Of a DNA stretch of 64,000 nucleotides, positions 25,695 to 35,093 are shown piece by piece (position 1 is the first letter of the stretch; every line of letters starts with the position of its first letter). The position numbers and the translations under genes are program-made. The notes beneath the pieces are model-generated. The model saw nothing but the letters and a program-made list of their open reading frames with translations, did not search any database and was not told the origin of the DNA. Source of the DNA: Prevotella sp. (GTDB lineage Bacteria; Bacteroidota; Bacteroidia; Bacteroidales; Bacteroidaceae); NCBI GenBank assembly GCA_017960525.1, contig JAGCZA010000079.1, forward strand, positions 1-64,000, given 5' to 3'.

Positions 25695-27101
25695 TTATTC
25701 GTACTGGAGGATAAACTGTTCGGCTACAGGGAGGAAACGGTCGTGACCGCGAGTATTGAGGTGCGCGGTGTCGGTACCCTTTCCTCCCTGAAAGTATATT
25801 TTGCGGAACTGCTCGCTGGTGGCAAAGATGTTGCTGCGGCGGGCGGCGTCGAATACGGGGATGCCGTAGGAGCCGCACACTTCGAGCATGGCATCGACCA
25901 CTTGCTGCCGAGGACTGCCCACAAAGTTCTCGCATGTCCACGGGGTGAAAAAAAAGATACGGGCGTGGGGATATTTCTCGATAAGCCCACGGCACAGGAT
26001 GCCCAGCCGATCCTTGAAAGTGTCGATGCCAATGCTGTCGAGCCGTCCTTGGGAAGCGTCGTTGTGGCCGGCGATGACAATGACATAGTCGAGCGAGTCC
26101 TTCATATCCTGATAGCGGCGGTACATTCCCGTGCCCCATTGCTTCAGGTCGAGGGCGATGCAGTTGCCGTTGCGCCCGTAGTTGAAGTACTTCATCCCGT
26201 GTTTCTGCGCAAACTTGTAGTGCCACGTGTTCTCTATGGGCTCGCGGTGGTTGCGCACGTAACTGTCGCCAATCACGCCTATCTGCTTGCCCTTCAGCGG
26301 GTCGGTGAGGGGTATGCTTTTCACGACGGGCAGGATGGCTTTACCCCAGAACTCGGCCAGACGGCCCGCTCCCTGCTCGTTGGGGTGCAGCCAATACGAC
26401 TTGCCGCGGCTGTCTTTCTCCTCGTTGATGTAGGTCTGCCAATGCTTCTCAAAGAAGTTGTATGCCTCGCTGTCGCCGATGTGGACGTGGCCCGACTTAC
26501 AGTTTTCCACAACCTTTGCGAACATATTGTAGTATTCAGAGAGCAGTTTCAGGCTCTTTTTTGAGGCCACGGAGCCGTTCTTCGTCACATAGTCGGGCGT
26601 GTACCAGATGGGCTTGTTGAGCACCACGTGGGCATCGGGCCATAGCGTGAGCAGCGAGTCGATGAGGGCGCAGAGGTTACTGGCGTAGTCGTCGGGGCTG
26701 GTATGTTTGTTGCGCGGGCGCTCCACGGTGTCGTTGGTGCCCAGCATAATGCTGAAGACGAGCGGCAGGGTGGAGTGGGCTTTCACTAATTCGTGGGTTT
26801 TAGCTACCACGTCGGCGAAATAGGTCTTGTCGCCGGCGGGGACTACGTCTTCGCTACGAGGCAGGAAGTGGTAGGTGGTCTTGCCGCTGCGTCCGCAATT
26901 GCGGAAATAGACGGTGTCGATGCCTTCCTGCGCAGACAGCCATCGTGCGCACTGGGTGGGCGGGGCCGTCTGTTCGCGCTGCTGGTGCAGAGCGCCGTAG
27001 GTGATGCTGTTGCCGATGAACACGATGTTGGCGCTTCGCTGGGCAAAGGTGAATGACAAATGGCAAATGGTAAATGACAGGACTGTCAGCAATCGTTTCA
27101 T
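25695..27101 (-). CDS. Exported tandem SGNH/GDSL esterase
   Basis: This 468-aa protein has a signal peptide (MKRLLTVLSFTICHLSFTFAQ) and two SGNH modules. Module 1 (~22-240) has IVFIGNSITYG (nucleophile Ser block), IMLGTNDT (block III) and WLHPNEQGAG (His block). Module 2 (~245-465) has QIGVIGDSYVRNH, VIAGHNDAS and TAHLNTRGHDRF. Both sets look complete. Such proteins in glycan-utilising Bacteroidales are usually carbohydrate acetylesterases; acetyl groups on glucuronoxylan are a plausible target given the GH115 gene 8 nt upstream. The signal peptide region is encoded by a 7-bp tandem repeat. The ATG at 27101 is preferred over a TTG four codons earlier. Confidence 0.85.
   Translation of the reverse strand: MKRLLTVLSFTICHLSFTFAQRSANIVFIGNSITYGALHQQREQTAPPTQCARWLSAQEGIDTVYFRNCGRSGKTTYHFLPRSEDVVPAGDKTYFADVVAKTHELVKAHSTLPLVFSIMLGTNDTVERPRNKHTSPDDYASNLCALIDSLLTLWPDAHVVLNKPIWYTPDYVTKNGSVASKKSLKLLSEYYNMFAKVVENCKSGHVHIGDSEAYNFFEKHWQTYINEEKDSRGKSYWLHPNEQGAGRLAEFWGKAILPVVKSIPLTDPLKGKQIGVIGDSYVRNHREPIENTWHYKFAQKHGMKYFNYGRNGNCIALDLKQWGTGMYRRYQDMKDSLDYVIVIAGHNDASQGRLDSIGIDTFKDRLGILCRGLIEKYPHARIFFFTPWTCENFVGSPRQQVVDAMLEVCGSYGIPVFDAARRSNIFATSEQFRKIYFQGGKGTDTAHLNTRGHDRFLPVAEQFILQYE
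27048..27075. repeat. Heptameric tandem repeat (GGCAAAT-type, 4 units) in a signal peptide
   Basis: GGTGAAT, GACAAAT, GGCAAAT, GGTAAAT on the plus strand. On the coding (minus) strand it supplies the hydrophobic core FTICHLSFT of the SGNH signal peptide. Confidence 0.72.
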
Positions 27102-27109
27102 ATCTTTAC

Positions 27110-29605
27110 TCAATTTACTACGGGAATGACATAGAATTTGCGTCCGGGTTTGAAGTCAAGCATCCATTGGTCGAAGATGATGTGGTCGTCGAGGGCCTTG
27201 ACTTTGAGCGTGTGCCTGCCCTTTCGCACTTTGACGGGTGTCTGCTTGAGCGCTTGGCCGCGCAGCACGCTCAGTTTCCAGAAGTCGGAGCGGTACTTCT
27301 CTTTCAGCGAAATGACGACGGGCGCCTGGTCGTCGAGCGTTACTTGGTAGCGCAAGTCGCCCTTGTCGTTTGGCTGTGTGGGAATCATAGCGGTGTAGAG
27401 TACGGCGTCGCCCTCCAGTTCACGTGTGAACTCATAAACGACCTCTCCACCCTTGGGTATGCTGACGGCGTTCATCGAGTGGCCCAGCATTTGGATGGCC
27501 TGCACGCCTTCGGTCGCCGACTGGTATCGGCAGGCATTGCGGGCGACAGCATCGGCAGGCAGGGCCGGATGCGACAGATAGTCGCCATAGCCGGGCTGGT
27601 AGTCGGCTGGCGGCAGATAGGGCACCGTCGGTGGATTGAACACCGGCAGGTCGCGTGGCATCATATTCATAATGCCTTTCCACTTGCCGCCGGCCAGGCT
27701 GTCGTTGTAGTAATTGGTGAGTTGCTGAATCTCTCGGTAGGCCTGGATGGCGCGTGCCGACGAGCGCAGCATATAGTCTTCGCGCCCTTCCATCGCCTTG
27801 TCGGTCTGGCCCTGGTACTTCGAGCGGGCCTTCTGTGCCTCCAGCATCTTGACGGCCATAGCGCGGGCGGCCAGCACAGGGTATTTGACGTGGGCGAAGA
27901 AGGCGTCCTTCAACTCCGGGCGGACGAGCCTTTCGGCTTCCTGCACTTCGAGGCAGATGTGGTCGTAGTTGGAGAGATAGCGTTCCAACTCGTTGTCGAA
28001 TTCATTGGTGAATTCGGTATCGATGACGTGCGAGCGGCCTCGCGGATAAGCCTTGCGGTCGGACAGTTCCACTTGCGTCCAGCCCATAAACTCCGGCTTG
28101 CGGATGCCGCAGAGGCGGTAGAGTTCCTTCATCGCGGGGAAGAGTCTTTTGCCGGCCTCGCTGCCAAACTGCGTGCAGAGCCAGTTGGCCAAATGGCGGT
28201 CGATGGTCTGCGGTTGGACGCTATTGATATTCCAGGCCATATCGAGGAACAGTTCCAAGTCGTAGGCGGCGACCTTCGGGTCGTGCACATTGACAATCCA
28301 GAGTTTTCGGCAATTATGGTCGTAGGCGGCCTTCATTTCGGAGTAGATGAGTCCTGGCTGCGTTGTCGTCAGCCACATATAGTCGTGCGGGCGGCCCCAG
28401 TAGGAGAGGTGATAGTAGACGCCGCCCCCACCGCTGCGCTTCTGCTGCTCCTCGTCGCTGAGTCGGGTCATATAGCCATAATTGTCGTCGCACCACATCA
28501 GCGTCACGTCGTCGGGCACGCGCAGGCCGCTCTCCAGAATCTCCAGTACCTCCTTGTAGGGGATGAAGACCTGTGGCACCCGCTCCACGTCCTTGCTGTA
28601 GTACTTGCGGATGAGTTCGCGCTGGTCGTCAATTACCTGCTGCAGGCCGTTCAGTTTCTCCTCCTTGGTCTTCACGCCTTCCATCGAGCCGTCGTGTATG
28701 CCGCGCATACCGATGGTGAAGAACTCCTCGCTGCCCTTCACTTGCTGCAGGCGCTCTATCCAGTACTGCTGCACCTGTTCGCGGTTGGTGATGTAGTTGT
28801 ACGGGCCACGTGCATCGTGGTCCCACTCGGCCACATTGTTCCTCAGAAGCGGCTCGCAATGGCTGGTGCCGATGAGTATGCCGCACGAGTCGGCCATCTC
28901 CTTGTTGCCCTTGATGGTGAAGAAGCCTGGCGTGCCCGTATGCATACCCGGCCAGATGGCGTTGGCACGCAGACGGAGGAGCAACTGGAACACAGCCTTG
29001 TAGGTTTTGGGTCCCATCGCCCCAAATTGGTTGGTCTTCTCGTAGTGCTTCCAGGCCCAGTTGCGCAGCGACCAGTCCTCGTCGTTGATAAAGATGCCGC
29101 GATAGGCCACCGACGGCGACTGCAGGGTGGTGTTGGCATCGTTGAAAACGAGACGCGCCTTGCGCTCTGGCCTCACATCGCCCCACCACACCCAGGGGGA
29201 CACGCCTGCCTGTCGGCTCAACTCCAGGATGCCGTAGGCGCAGCCGCGCCCGTTGCTGCCGACGACCAAGACTGACGACCTGCCCACGCCCACGTAGAAA
29301 GCGTCGTGGCGGCCCGCAATGCTGTCGATGGGAACACCTAGTTTGCGCAGTTTGCCGACAGCCCCTTTGTTCGTGTCCAACTGGTATATCTGGATGGTGC
29401 CGTCCTTTCGGCTGACGGCCCGCTGGCCCGTCACCAACTGCATATCGCCGGCAAACATATCGAGGGCGATGGTCACCACAGGTGATGACTTGCCCTGCAC
29501 CTGATAGGAAACAGGACGGACGCCGTCGAACCATACCACTTCAGCACCATTGGCCAGGCTGCCTAAGGACAGCAGGGCCAAAAGGAGGATACAGATTTTT
29601 TTCAT
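27110..29605 (-). CDS. Exported GH115 xylan α-glucuronidase
   Basis: This 831-aa protein has a signal peptide (MKKICILLLALLSLGSLANG). The sequence is typical of GH115: an N-terminal domain to ~165, then a barrel domain with YRGIFINDEDWSLRNWAWKHYE, LRANAIWPGMHTGTPGFF, ILIGTSHCEPLLRNN and the TLMWCDDNYGYMTRLS region. LWIVNVHDPKVAAYDLELFLDMAWN and a C-terminal β-domain follow. GH115 enzymes remove (4-O-methyl-)glucuronic acid side chains from xylan. The released acid would feed UxaC and then KdgK, both in this window. It is followed 8 nt later by the tandem esterase gene. A 22-bp repeat array lies 52 bp upstream of its ATG; no clear TAnnTTTG box is seen between them. Confidence 0.93.
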   Translation of the reverse strand: MKKICILLLALLSLGSLANGAEVVWFDGVRPVSYQVQGKSSPVVTIALDMFAGDMQLVTGQRAVSRKDGTIQIYQLDTNKGAVGKLRKLGVPIDSIAGRHDAFYVGVGRSSVLVVGSNGRGCAYGILELSRQAGVSPWVWWGDVRPERKARLVFNDANTTLQSPSVAYRGIFINDEDWSLRNWAWKHYEKTNQFGAMGPKTYKAVFQLLLRLRANAIWPGMHTGTPGFFTIKGNKEMADSCGILIGTSHCEPLLRNNVAEWDHDARGPYNYITNREQVQQYWIERLQQVKGSEEFFTIGMRGIHDGSMEGVKTKEEKLNGLQQVIDDQRELIRKYYSKDVERVPQVFIPYKEVLEILESGLRVPDDVTLMWCDDNYGYMTRLSDEEQQKRSGGGGVYYHLSYWGRPHDYMWLTTTQPGLIYSEMKAAYDHNCRKLWIVNVHDPKVAAYDLELFLDMAWNINSVQPQTIDRHLANWLCTQFGSEAGKRLFPAMKELYRLCGIRKPEFMGWTQVELSDRKAYPRGRSHVIDTEFTNEFDNELERYLSNYDHICLEVQEAERLVRPELKDAFFAHVKYPVLAARAMAVKMLEAQKARSKYQGQTDKAMEGREDYMLRSSARAIQAYREIQQLTNYYNDSLAGGKWKGIMNMMPRDLPVFNPPTVPYLPPADYQPGYGDYLSHPALPADAVARNACRYQSATEGVQAIQMLGHSMNAVSIPKGGEVVYEFTRELEGDAVLYTAMIPTQPNDKGDLRYQVTLDDQAPVVISLKEKYRSDFWKLSVLRGQALKQTPVKVRKGRHTLKVKALDDHIIFDQWMLDFKPGRKFYVIPVVN

Positions 29606-29656
29606 TCTAAGTTATGGTTAGCAGATATCATTATACTCTAATTTGGGTGTCAAAAG

Positions 29657-29737
29657 TTTGGACGAACCAAACTCCTACTTTGGACGAACCAAACTCCCAG
29701 TTTGGACGAACCAAACTCCCAGTTTAGACGAACCAAA
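29657..29737 (+). repeat. 22-bp semi-palindromic repeat array, locus 2 (4 copies)
   Basis: TTTGGACGAACCAAA at 29657, 29679 and 29701, and TTTAGACGAACCAAA at 29723, all exactly 22 bp apart, with spacers CTCCTAC, CTCCCAG and CTCCCAG. It fills the gap between the GH3 stop and the GH115 start. Read in the TTCGT sense it points to GH115. Confidence 0.88.
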
Positions 29738-29751
29738 CTTTCAGGTGCATT

Positions 29752-32124
29752 TTACTGTCGCAGCAAGTGCAGCTTGTGCTGTGGTGCCATCGCGTTGTGG
29801 ACGGTCTCTGACAGTTCAGCCAGTTTGGCGGTGGCGCTGAGACGGATGTCGGAAACGTTGGCACCCACGTGGAACGTGTAGTTGCCCGGCTCCACCAGCC
29901 AGCGGCTGTTGGCCTCGTCTAACGATGCCATAAGGCGCTTCTCGATGTTCATAGTCAGCGTCTGGCTCTCGCCGGGCTGCAACTCACGGGTCTTGGCAAA
30001 TGCTTTCAGCTCCTTTCGGGGTTTCTCAATTTGGCCCTTGGGTGCGGCTACATAGACCTGGGCCACCTCCTTGCCGGGCATCGTGCCCGTGTTTCTGACG
30101 GTCACTTGCAGCTCAATGCTTTCGTCTTTCAGCTTCTTAATCTTTAAGTTCTCATAGCCGAAGGTGGTGTAGCCCAAGCCGAAACCGAAAGGATAGGCCA
30201 CGTTGCGCTGGAACGTGTCGAAATAGCGGTAGCCCACGTAGATGTCCTCCTCGTGGTTGGTGTAGTCCACGAACTTCTTGGGCGAACCCATATTGGTGTA
30301 GGTGTACATATCGTAGCCCAATGGGAAATTCTGTGTCGACGGGTGGTCGGTGGCGGCAATAGGCCACGTCATCGTAAGATGTCCGCTGGGGTATGCCTTG
30401 CCCGTGAGCACGTCGGCCACTGCGTTTCCGCCCTCCATACCGGGCTGCCAGGCCACGAGGATGGCGTCGGCACGGTCGCGCCACGAGGCCGTCTCCATCA
30501 CCGAGCCGCTGTTGATGATGACGATGACGGGCTTGCCGGCTGCGTGGAACTGGTCGCTGACGCGGAATATCATGTCCTTCTCCAAGTTGCTCAGGTTGAA
30601 CTCGCCCTCAATCTGGCGGTCGATGCCCTCGCCGGCCTGCCGCCCGATGGTGATGATGGCTGCATCGGCCTCGCGCAGTTCGTGGGCCACGCAGCGGTCG
30701 GTAATCTCGATTTCGTCGAGCTTGGGCTGCCCTTGGTCCAGAAACCACATCATCGGGTTCTTGTCGGCCTTCAGCTTCGCCTTGGCATATTTCACGTAGT
30801 TCTGGTAAATCTCGGTGAGCAGGGGCGTGGTGCTGATGCCGCTGTTCTTCAGACCTTGCACCATATCGACCACGTAGGGCACATTGACACAGCCCGACCC
30901 CAGACCGCCGGAGAAGAAATCATAGCTGTTCACGCCAAACAGGGCCACTCTCTTCAGGTCGCGGATGGGCAGCGTGGGCGCAGCTGTTTTTGATTTGTTC
31001 AAGGTGGTTTCCGAGTTCTTCAGCAGCACCATACCCTCGGTGGAGCTTTGGCGGGTGATGGCGGCATGGGCCTTCAGGTCGGGCTTGTTCGAGAACTTAT
31101 AGCCACGGAAGCGTGGCGTCTTCACAATGTATTCCAGTATACGGCGCACGTTGCGGTCCACGTCCTTGATGTCTAAGCGCCCTTGGTTCACGTCGTCCAC
31201 GATGTCCTTGACCTGTGCAGGATAGCCCGGCATCATCAGGTCGTTGCCGGCCTGCACCTCCTGGCGTGTGGGCAGTTGCGGGCGCTTGCCTATCCAGTCG
31301 GTCATCACGATGCCGTTGAAGCCCCACTCGTCGCGCAGAATGTCGGTGAGCAAGTCCTTGTTGCCCTGGGCGTAAACGCCGTTGATGACGTTGTACGACG
31401 ACATCAGCGTCCAAGGTTTTGACTGCCGTACCATAATTTCAAAGCCGCGCAGGTACAGCTCGCGCAGGGCCCGCTGGCTGACGCGCTCGTCCACACGGGT
31501 GCGGTCGCCCTCTTGCGAGTTAACGGCAAAATGCTTGGCCGACACGCCCACGCCCTGGCTTTGGATGCCCTGCGTCACAGCGGCACCAATGAATCCCGTG
31601 ACAACAGGATCTTCGGAATAGTACTCAAAGTTGCGGCCGCAGAGTGGATTGCGGTGCAGGTTCATACCCGGACCGAGAATGACGTCGCAGCCATACTCCA
31701 GCGTCTCATTGCCGATGGCTTCGCCCACTTGGCGCACCAGCTCGGTGTTCCATGTGCTCGCCAGGCAAGTGCCTACGGGGAAGCCCGTGGCGGCATAGCT
31801 GTTGGGGTCGTTGTCGCGCTTGGCATCGATGTGCACGCCGGCGGGGCCGTCGCAGAGCACGGTGGCGGGGATGCCCAGCCGCTCGATGGCCACGGTGATG
31901 CCAGCAGCACCGGCCACAAGCTTCTTCTGATGGCCCATCATAGCACCGGAGCCGGAGAAGTCGTTGTGGCCGCCTCCAACCAGTAGCTGCGCCTTCTCTT
32001 CAAGGGTCATCGCTTTAATCACTTCATCGATGTTGTCGGCACGCAATTTCGGAGTCTGTTGTGCCATGGCTGCAGTAGCCATTAGAGTCATCGCCATAGG
32101 GAAAAGAATCGTTTTGAGTTTCAT
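29752..32124 (-). CDS. Exported GH3 β-glucosidase / β-xylosidase
   Basis: This 790-aa protein has a signal peptide (MKLKTILFPMAMTLMATAAMAQ). The GH3 N-terminal barrel (~30-350) includes LCDGPAGVHID, GVSAKHFAVNSQE and the nucleophile motif GIVMTDWIG. The (α/β)6 sandwich (~390-650) contains GRQAGEGIDR, and a C-terminal fibronectin-III-like domain ends at ~790 (VRNTGTMPGKEVAQVYVA). It hydrolyses terminal β-linked glucose or xylose from oligosaccharides; specificity cannot be set by eye. The ATG at 32124 (MKLKTIL) is chosen over one three codons upstream. It is divergent from kdgK with its own promoter, and followed by a 22-bp array and GH115. Confidence 0.92.
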   Translation of the reverse strand: MKLKTILFPMAMTLMATAAMAQQTPKLRADNIDEVIKAMTLEEKAQLLVGGGHNDFSGSGAMMGHQKKLVAGAAGITVAIERLGIPATVLCDGPAGVHIDAKRDNDPNSYAATGFPVGTCLASTWNTELVRQVGEAIGNETLEYGCDVILGPGMNLHRNPLCGRNFEYYSEDPVVTGFIGAAVTQGIQSQGVGVSAKHFAVNSQEGDRTRVDERVSQRALRELYLRGFEIMVRQSKPWTLMSSYNVINGVYAQGNKDLLTDILRDEWGFNGIVMTDWIGKRPQLPTRQEVQAGNDLMMPGYPAQVKDIVDDVNQGRLDIKDVDRNVRRILEYIVKTPRFRGYKFSNKPDLKAHAAITRQSSTEGMVLLKNSETTLNKSKTAAPTLPIRDLKRVALFGVNSYDFFSGGLGSGCVNVPYVVDMVQGLKNSGISTTPLLTEIYQNYVKYAKAKLKADKNPMMWFLDQGQPKLDEIEITDRCVAHELREADAAIITIGRQAGEGIDRQIEGEFNLSNLEKDMIFRVSDQFHAAGKPVIVIINSGSVMETASWRDRADAILVAWQPGMEGGNAVADVLTGKAYPSGHLTMTWPIAATDHPSTQNFPLGYDMYTYTNMGSPKKFVDYTNHEEDIYVGYRYFDTFQRNVAYPFGFGLGYTTFGYENLKIKKLKDESIELQVTVRNTGTMPGKEVAQVYVAAPKGQIEKPRKELKAFAKTRELQPGESQTLTMNIEKRLMASLDEANSRWLVEPGNYTFHVGANVSDIRLSATAKLAELSETVHNAMAPQHKLHLLRQ

Positions 32125-32152
32125 AGGTAGCAATAGTTTGGTTTCTTATTTG

Positions 32153-32160
32153 CAAAGGTA
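32153..32160 (-). promoter_or_regulatory. Promoter -7 box for the GH3 gene
   Basis: TACCTTTG on the minus strand, followed by CAAA, 28 nt upstream of the ATG. Confidence 0.7.
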
Positions 32161-32236
32161 ATTATTTTAAGGGAACTTACATTGCCGCTTAACAATCTTT
32201 AACCGCCATAGCAACAGGCATAATGATAATAATGAG

Positions 32237-32244
32237 TAATTTTG
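32237..32244 (+). promoter_or_regulatory. Promoter -7 box for kdgK
   Basis: TAATTTTG followed by CAGG, 27 nt upstream of the kdgK ATG. It overlaps an in-frame TTG at 32242, which therefore cannot be the start. Confidence 0.68.
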
Positions 32245-32271
32245 CAGGACTTTAGCAGAAAGAGAACGACT

Positions 32272-33324
32272 ATGACACAAACTAAGACTAGAATTGTCAC
32301 TTTCGGAGAACTGCTGTTGCGCTTCTCCAAGGAAGACCACCAGCGGCTGTCGCAGGGCCGCTACTTCACCAGTCTCTACGGCGGCAGCGAGGCCAATGTG
32401 GCCGTTTCGTTGGCCACGCTTGGCGACGAGGTGGCCTACGTCACCCGGCTGCCTGAAACGCCCGTGGGCCATGCAGGTGCACAGAACCTGATGCAGTTGG
32501 GCGTAGACCTGCGTGACACCCTCTTTGGCGGCACCCGCATTGGTACTTACTATCTGGAACCAGCCGCAGGCATGCGCTCGTCGAAGGTCATCTACGACCG
32601 CGCCGGCTCGGCCTATTCGGAACTGAAGCCTGGGATGATTCCCTGGCGCGAAGTGCTCAAGGATGCCAGCGTGCTCCACGTGTCGGGCATTACGACGGCC
32701 ATCACGCAAAATGCTGCCGATGCCACCTTTGAGGCAATGGATATTGCCGATGAACTGGGCGTGAAGGTCTCCTTCGACATAAATTACCGCAAGAACCTGT
32801 GGCGCTACGGCGCAGAACCACGTGAGACGATAGGGCGTATGCTCTCCCGTTGTGACCTGATGTTTGGCGACGCCATCGAGTTCGAATGGCTCTGCCAGCG
32901 CAAACAGCCTCCCTTTACTGCCACCGACACCAGTTTTGAGATGCAGATGGACGAGTATCAGGAGTGGTTTGAGCAGTTGCACGAACAGTATCCCCGCTGC
33001 CAGCGCTGGCTGATGGGTATGCGTAATATGGTGGCTTCGAGCCGCCATCTGCTGACTGCCCTGCTTTACACCAACGTCGGAGAATGGAAGACGGCCAACG
33101 GCTACCAATTGCTGAAGGGCTGCATCCACGACATTAATGGCGTGGTAGATGCTTCCGGCGTGGGCGATGCCTTTATGGCCGGTATGCTCCACGAAGCAGG
33201 CCAGCCGGGAGCCACTGAGCAGCGGATTCTGGACTATGCCCTGGCTGCCGCCGCCCTGAAGAACACCATCGTGGGCGACTTCAATCTGGCTACAGACGAG
33301 GAAATACAATCAATAATAGAATAA
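32272..33324 (+). CDS. kdgK: 2-dehydro-3-deoxygluconokinase (KDG kinase, PfkB family)
   Basis: This 350-aa sugar kinase phosphorylates KDG to KDPG in uronate catabolism. The substrate-binding PfkB motif is SLYGGSEANVAVSLATLGDEV (~35-55). NYRKNLWR (~172) is typical of KDG kinases. The C-terminal PfkB motif reads DASGVGDAFMAGML, with the catalytic Asp in GVGD; the more usual form is DTTGAGD, so Ala-Ser and Val are mild changes. The start at 32272 follows the promoter box. It is followed by leuB after 9 nt and is divergent from GH3. Together with uxaC and GH115 it supports glucuronate use. Confidence 0.9.
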   Translation: MTQTKTRIVTFGELLLRFSKEDHQRLSQGRYFTSLYGGSEANVAVSLATLGDEVAYVTRLPETPVGHAGAQNLMQLGVDLRDTLFGGTRIGTYYLEPAAGMRSSKVIYDRAGSAYSELKPGMIPWREVLKDASVLHVSGITTAITQNAADATFEAMDIADELGVKVSFDINYRKNLWRYGAEPRETIGRMLSRCDLMFGDAIEFEWLCQRKQPPFTATDTSFEMQMDEYQEWFEQLHEQYPRCQRWLMGMRNMVASSRHLLTALLYTNVGEWKTANGYQLLKGCIHDINGVVDASGVGDAFMAGMLHEAGQPGATEQRILDYALAAAALKNTIVGDFNLATDEEIQSIIE

Positions 33325-33333
33325 GCAAGCACT

Positions 33334-34398
33334 ATGAAACTAAGAATTGCCGTCCTTCCGGGCGACGGTATAGGTCCGGAGATAATGAGAGAGGGCGTGG
33401 CCGTGATGAAGGCCATTGCCAGCAAGTTCAACCACGAGTTCGACTTCGAGGAGGCCATCTGCGGCGCCCACGCTATCGATGCTGTGGGCGACCCGTATCC
33501 TGCTGCCACTCACGAGGTGTGTATGAAGGCCGACGCGGTGCTCTTCGCCGCCGTGGGCGATTTGCGCTTCGACAACAACCCCACCGCCAAGGTGCGGCCT
33601 GAAACGGGGCTGCTGGCTATGCGCAAGCAGTTGGGCCTTTTTGCCAACATCAGGCCCGTGGCTACTTTCCCCTGTCTGCTCCACAAGTCGCCGTTGAAGG
33701 ACGAACTGCTGCGCGGGGCCGACTTTGTGGTGATTCGTGAATTGACGGGCGGTATGTATTTCGGTGAGAAATACCAAGACAACGACCGTGCCTACGACAC
33801 AGACCTCTATACGCGCCCGGAGATAGAGCGCATCCTGAAGGTGGCTTTCGAGATGGCTATGGGCCGACGGGGCCACCTGACCGTGGTGGACAAGGCCAAC
33901 GTGCTGGCCAGCAGCCGCCTGTGGCGACAGATTGCCAAGGAGATGGAGCCGCTCTACCCGCAGGTGCACACCGACTATATGTTCATAGACAATGCCTCGA
34001 TGCGCGTGCTCACCGAGCCGACCTTCTTCGATGTCATCGTGACGGAGAACACCTTCGGCGACATACTCACCGACGAGACGTCGTGCATCACCGGCTCTAT
34101 GGGCCTGCAGCCGTCGGCTTCGCTGGGCGAGCACACGCCGCTCTTCGAGCCGGTGCACGGTTCGTGGCCGCAGGCAGCCGGGCAGAACCTGGCCAACCCG
34201 CTGGCACAGATACTCTCGGCGGCTATGCTTTTGGAGCACTTCGGCCTGAAGACGGAGGGCGCTCTGGTGCGTGAGGCCGTGAACGCCTCGCTCGATGCCA
34301 ATGTGCGCACGCCGGAGATTCAGGTGGAAGGCGGCGCCAAGTATGGCACACGGGAAGTGGGCCAATGGATAGTGGACTATATTGAGAAGAGCAAATGA
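33334..34398 (+). CDS. leuB: 3-isopropylmalate dehydrogenase
   Basis: This 354-aa NAD-dependent decarboxylating dehydrogenase of leucine synthesis starts [14 protein letters not shown]. It has the substrate-binding [22 protein letters not shown], the IPMDH signature [15 protein letters not shown], the metal-site [13 protein letters not shown] and the nucleotide-binding [12 protein letters not shown]...[19 protein letters not shown]. The HGSWPQA form is usual for Bacteroidetes LeuB. It lies between a uronate kinase and a TPR gene, with no other leu genes nearby. An alternative D-malate/tartrate-type dehydrogenase role cannot be ruled out but the motif match favours LeuB. Confidence 0.92.
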   Translation: MKLRIAVLPGDGIGPEIMREGVAVMKAIASKFNHEFDFEEAICGAHAIDAVGDPYPAATHEVCMKADAVLFAAVGDLRFDNNPTAKVRPETGLLAMRKQLGLFANIRPVATFPCLLHKSPLKDELLRGADFVVIRELTGGMYFGEKYQDNDRAYDTDLYTRPEIERILKVAFEMAMGRRGHLTVVDKANVLASSRLWRQIAKEMEPLYPQVHTDYMFIDNASMRVLTEPTFFDVIVTENTFGDILTDETSCITGSMGLQPSASLGEHTPLFEPVHGSWPQAAGQNLANPLAQILSAAMLLEHFGLKTEGALVREAVNASLDANVRTPEIQVEGGAKYGTREVGQWIVDYIEKSK

Positions 34399-35087
34399 TG
34401 AACCGTCTTTTGCACATACTGGTGGCGGGCCTTTGTGCCGCCACCATTTCTTTGCACTCGTATGCACAGCCGTCGGCAAACACTTTCTGGCGTGACTCCT
34501 TGGAAACACTCAACAAGGCCATCCGCCAGAACCCTCGTTCAGTAGACTTGCGCCTGCGGAAGGCGGCGGTGAACATCGAACTGAACCAATGGGAATATGC
34601 TGTCGAGGAATATGGCCGTGTGTTGCAATTGGAGCCAGGGAACCTGAGTGCACTCTACTTCCGGGCCTATGCCAACAGCCATTTGCGGCACTACGACCTG
34701 GCCCGTGCCGACTATGAGGCCATCGTGGCGAGGGTGCCCCGCCATTTTGAGGCTATGCTGGGCTTGGCATTGGTGAAGCGCAAGCAGGGGCGGCATACGG
34801 ATGCCCTCGACGGGCTGAACACGCTGGTGGAACTGTTCCCTGATTCGGCCTTGGCCTATGCCTCACGTGCCAGTATGGAGACGGAGATGAAACGCTTCGA
34901 GCCGGCGCTCTTCGACTGGGACGAGGCTTTGCGACTGAGACCTGGCAATGTTGAGTTCCTTGTGTCGAAGGCCGACGTGCTGCTCAGTATGGGGCGCAAG
35001 AAAGAGGCCCGCCGCGTGCTGCAGCAGGCCATAGATGGGGGCACTCCGCCGTCGGCCCTCAAAGAATGGCTCGACCGGTGCAAATAA
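34395..35087 (+). CDS. Exported TPR protein
   Basis: This 230-aa protein has a signal peptide ending SLHSYAQ. About five tetratricopeptide repeats span residues ~35-225 ([66 protein letters not shown]). It probably acts as a periplasmic protein-interaction scaffold; no partner is evident. The start ATG overlaps the leuB stop by 4 nt. It converges closely with the deoxynucleoside kinase operon, with 6 bp between stops and no obvious terminator. Confidence 0.85.
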   Translation: MMNRLLHILVAGLCAATISLHSYAQPSANTFWRDSLETLNKAIRQNPRSVDLRLRKAAVNIELNQWEYAVEEYGRVLQLEPGNLSALYFRAYANSHLRHYDLARADYEAIVARVPRHFEAMLGLALVKRKQGRHTDALDGLNTLVELFPDSALAYASRASMETEMKRFEPALFDWDEALRLRPGNVEFLVSKADVLLSMGRKKEARRVLQQAIDGGTPPSALKEWLDRCK

Positions 35088-35093
35088 AATAAG

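Noticed and set aside
27074-29275. 733-codon frame on the plus strand opposite GH115
   Set aside because: Antisense shadow of a clearly coding GC-rich gene; no recognisable domains.
33334-34398. leuB as a uronate-pathway dehydrogenase because it follows kdgK
   Set aside because: Motifs match Bacteroidetes LeuB throughout, so adjacency alone is not enough.
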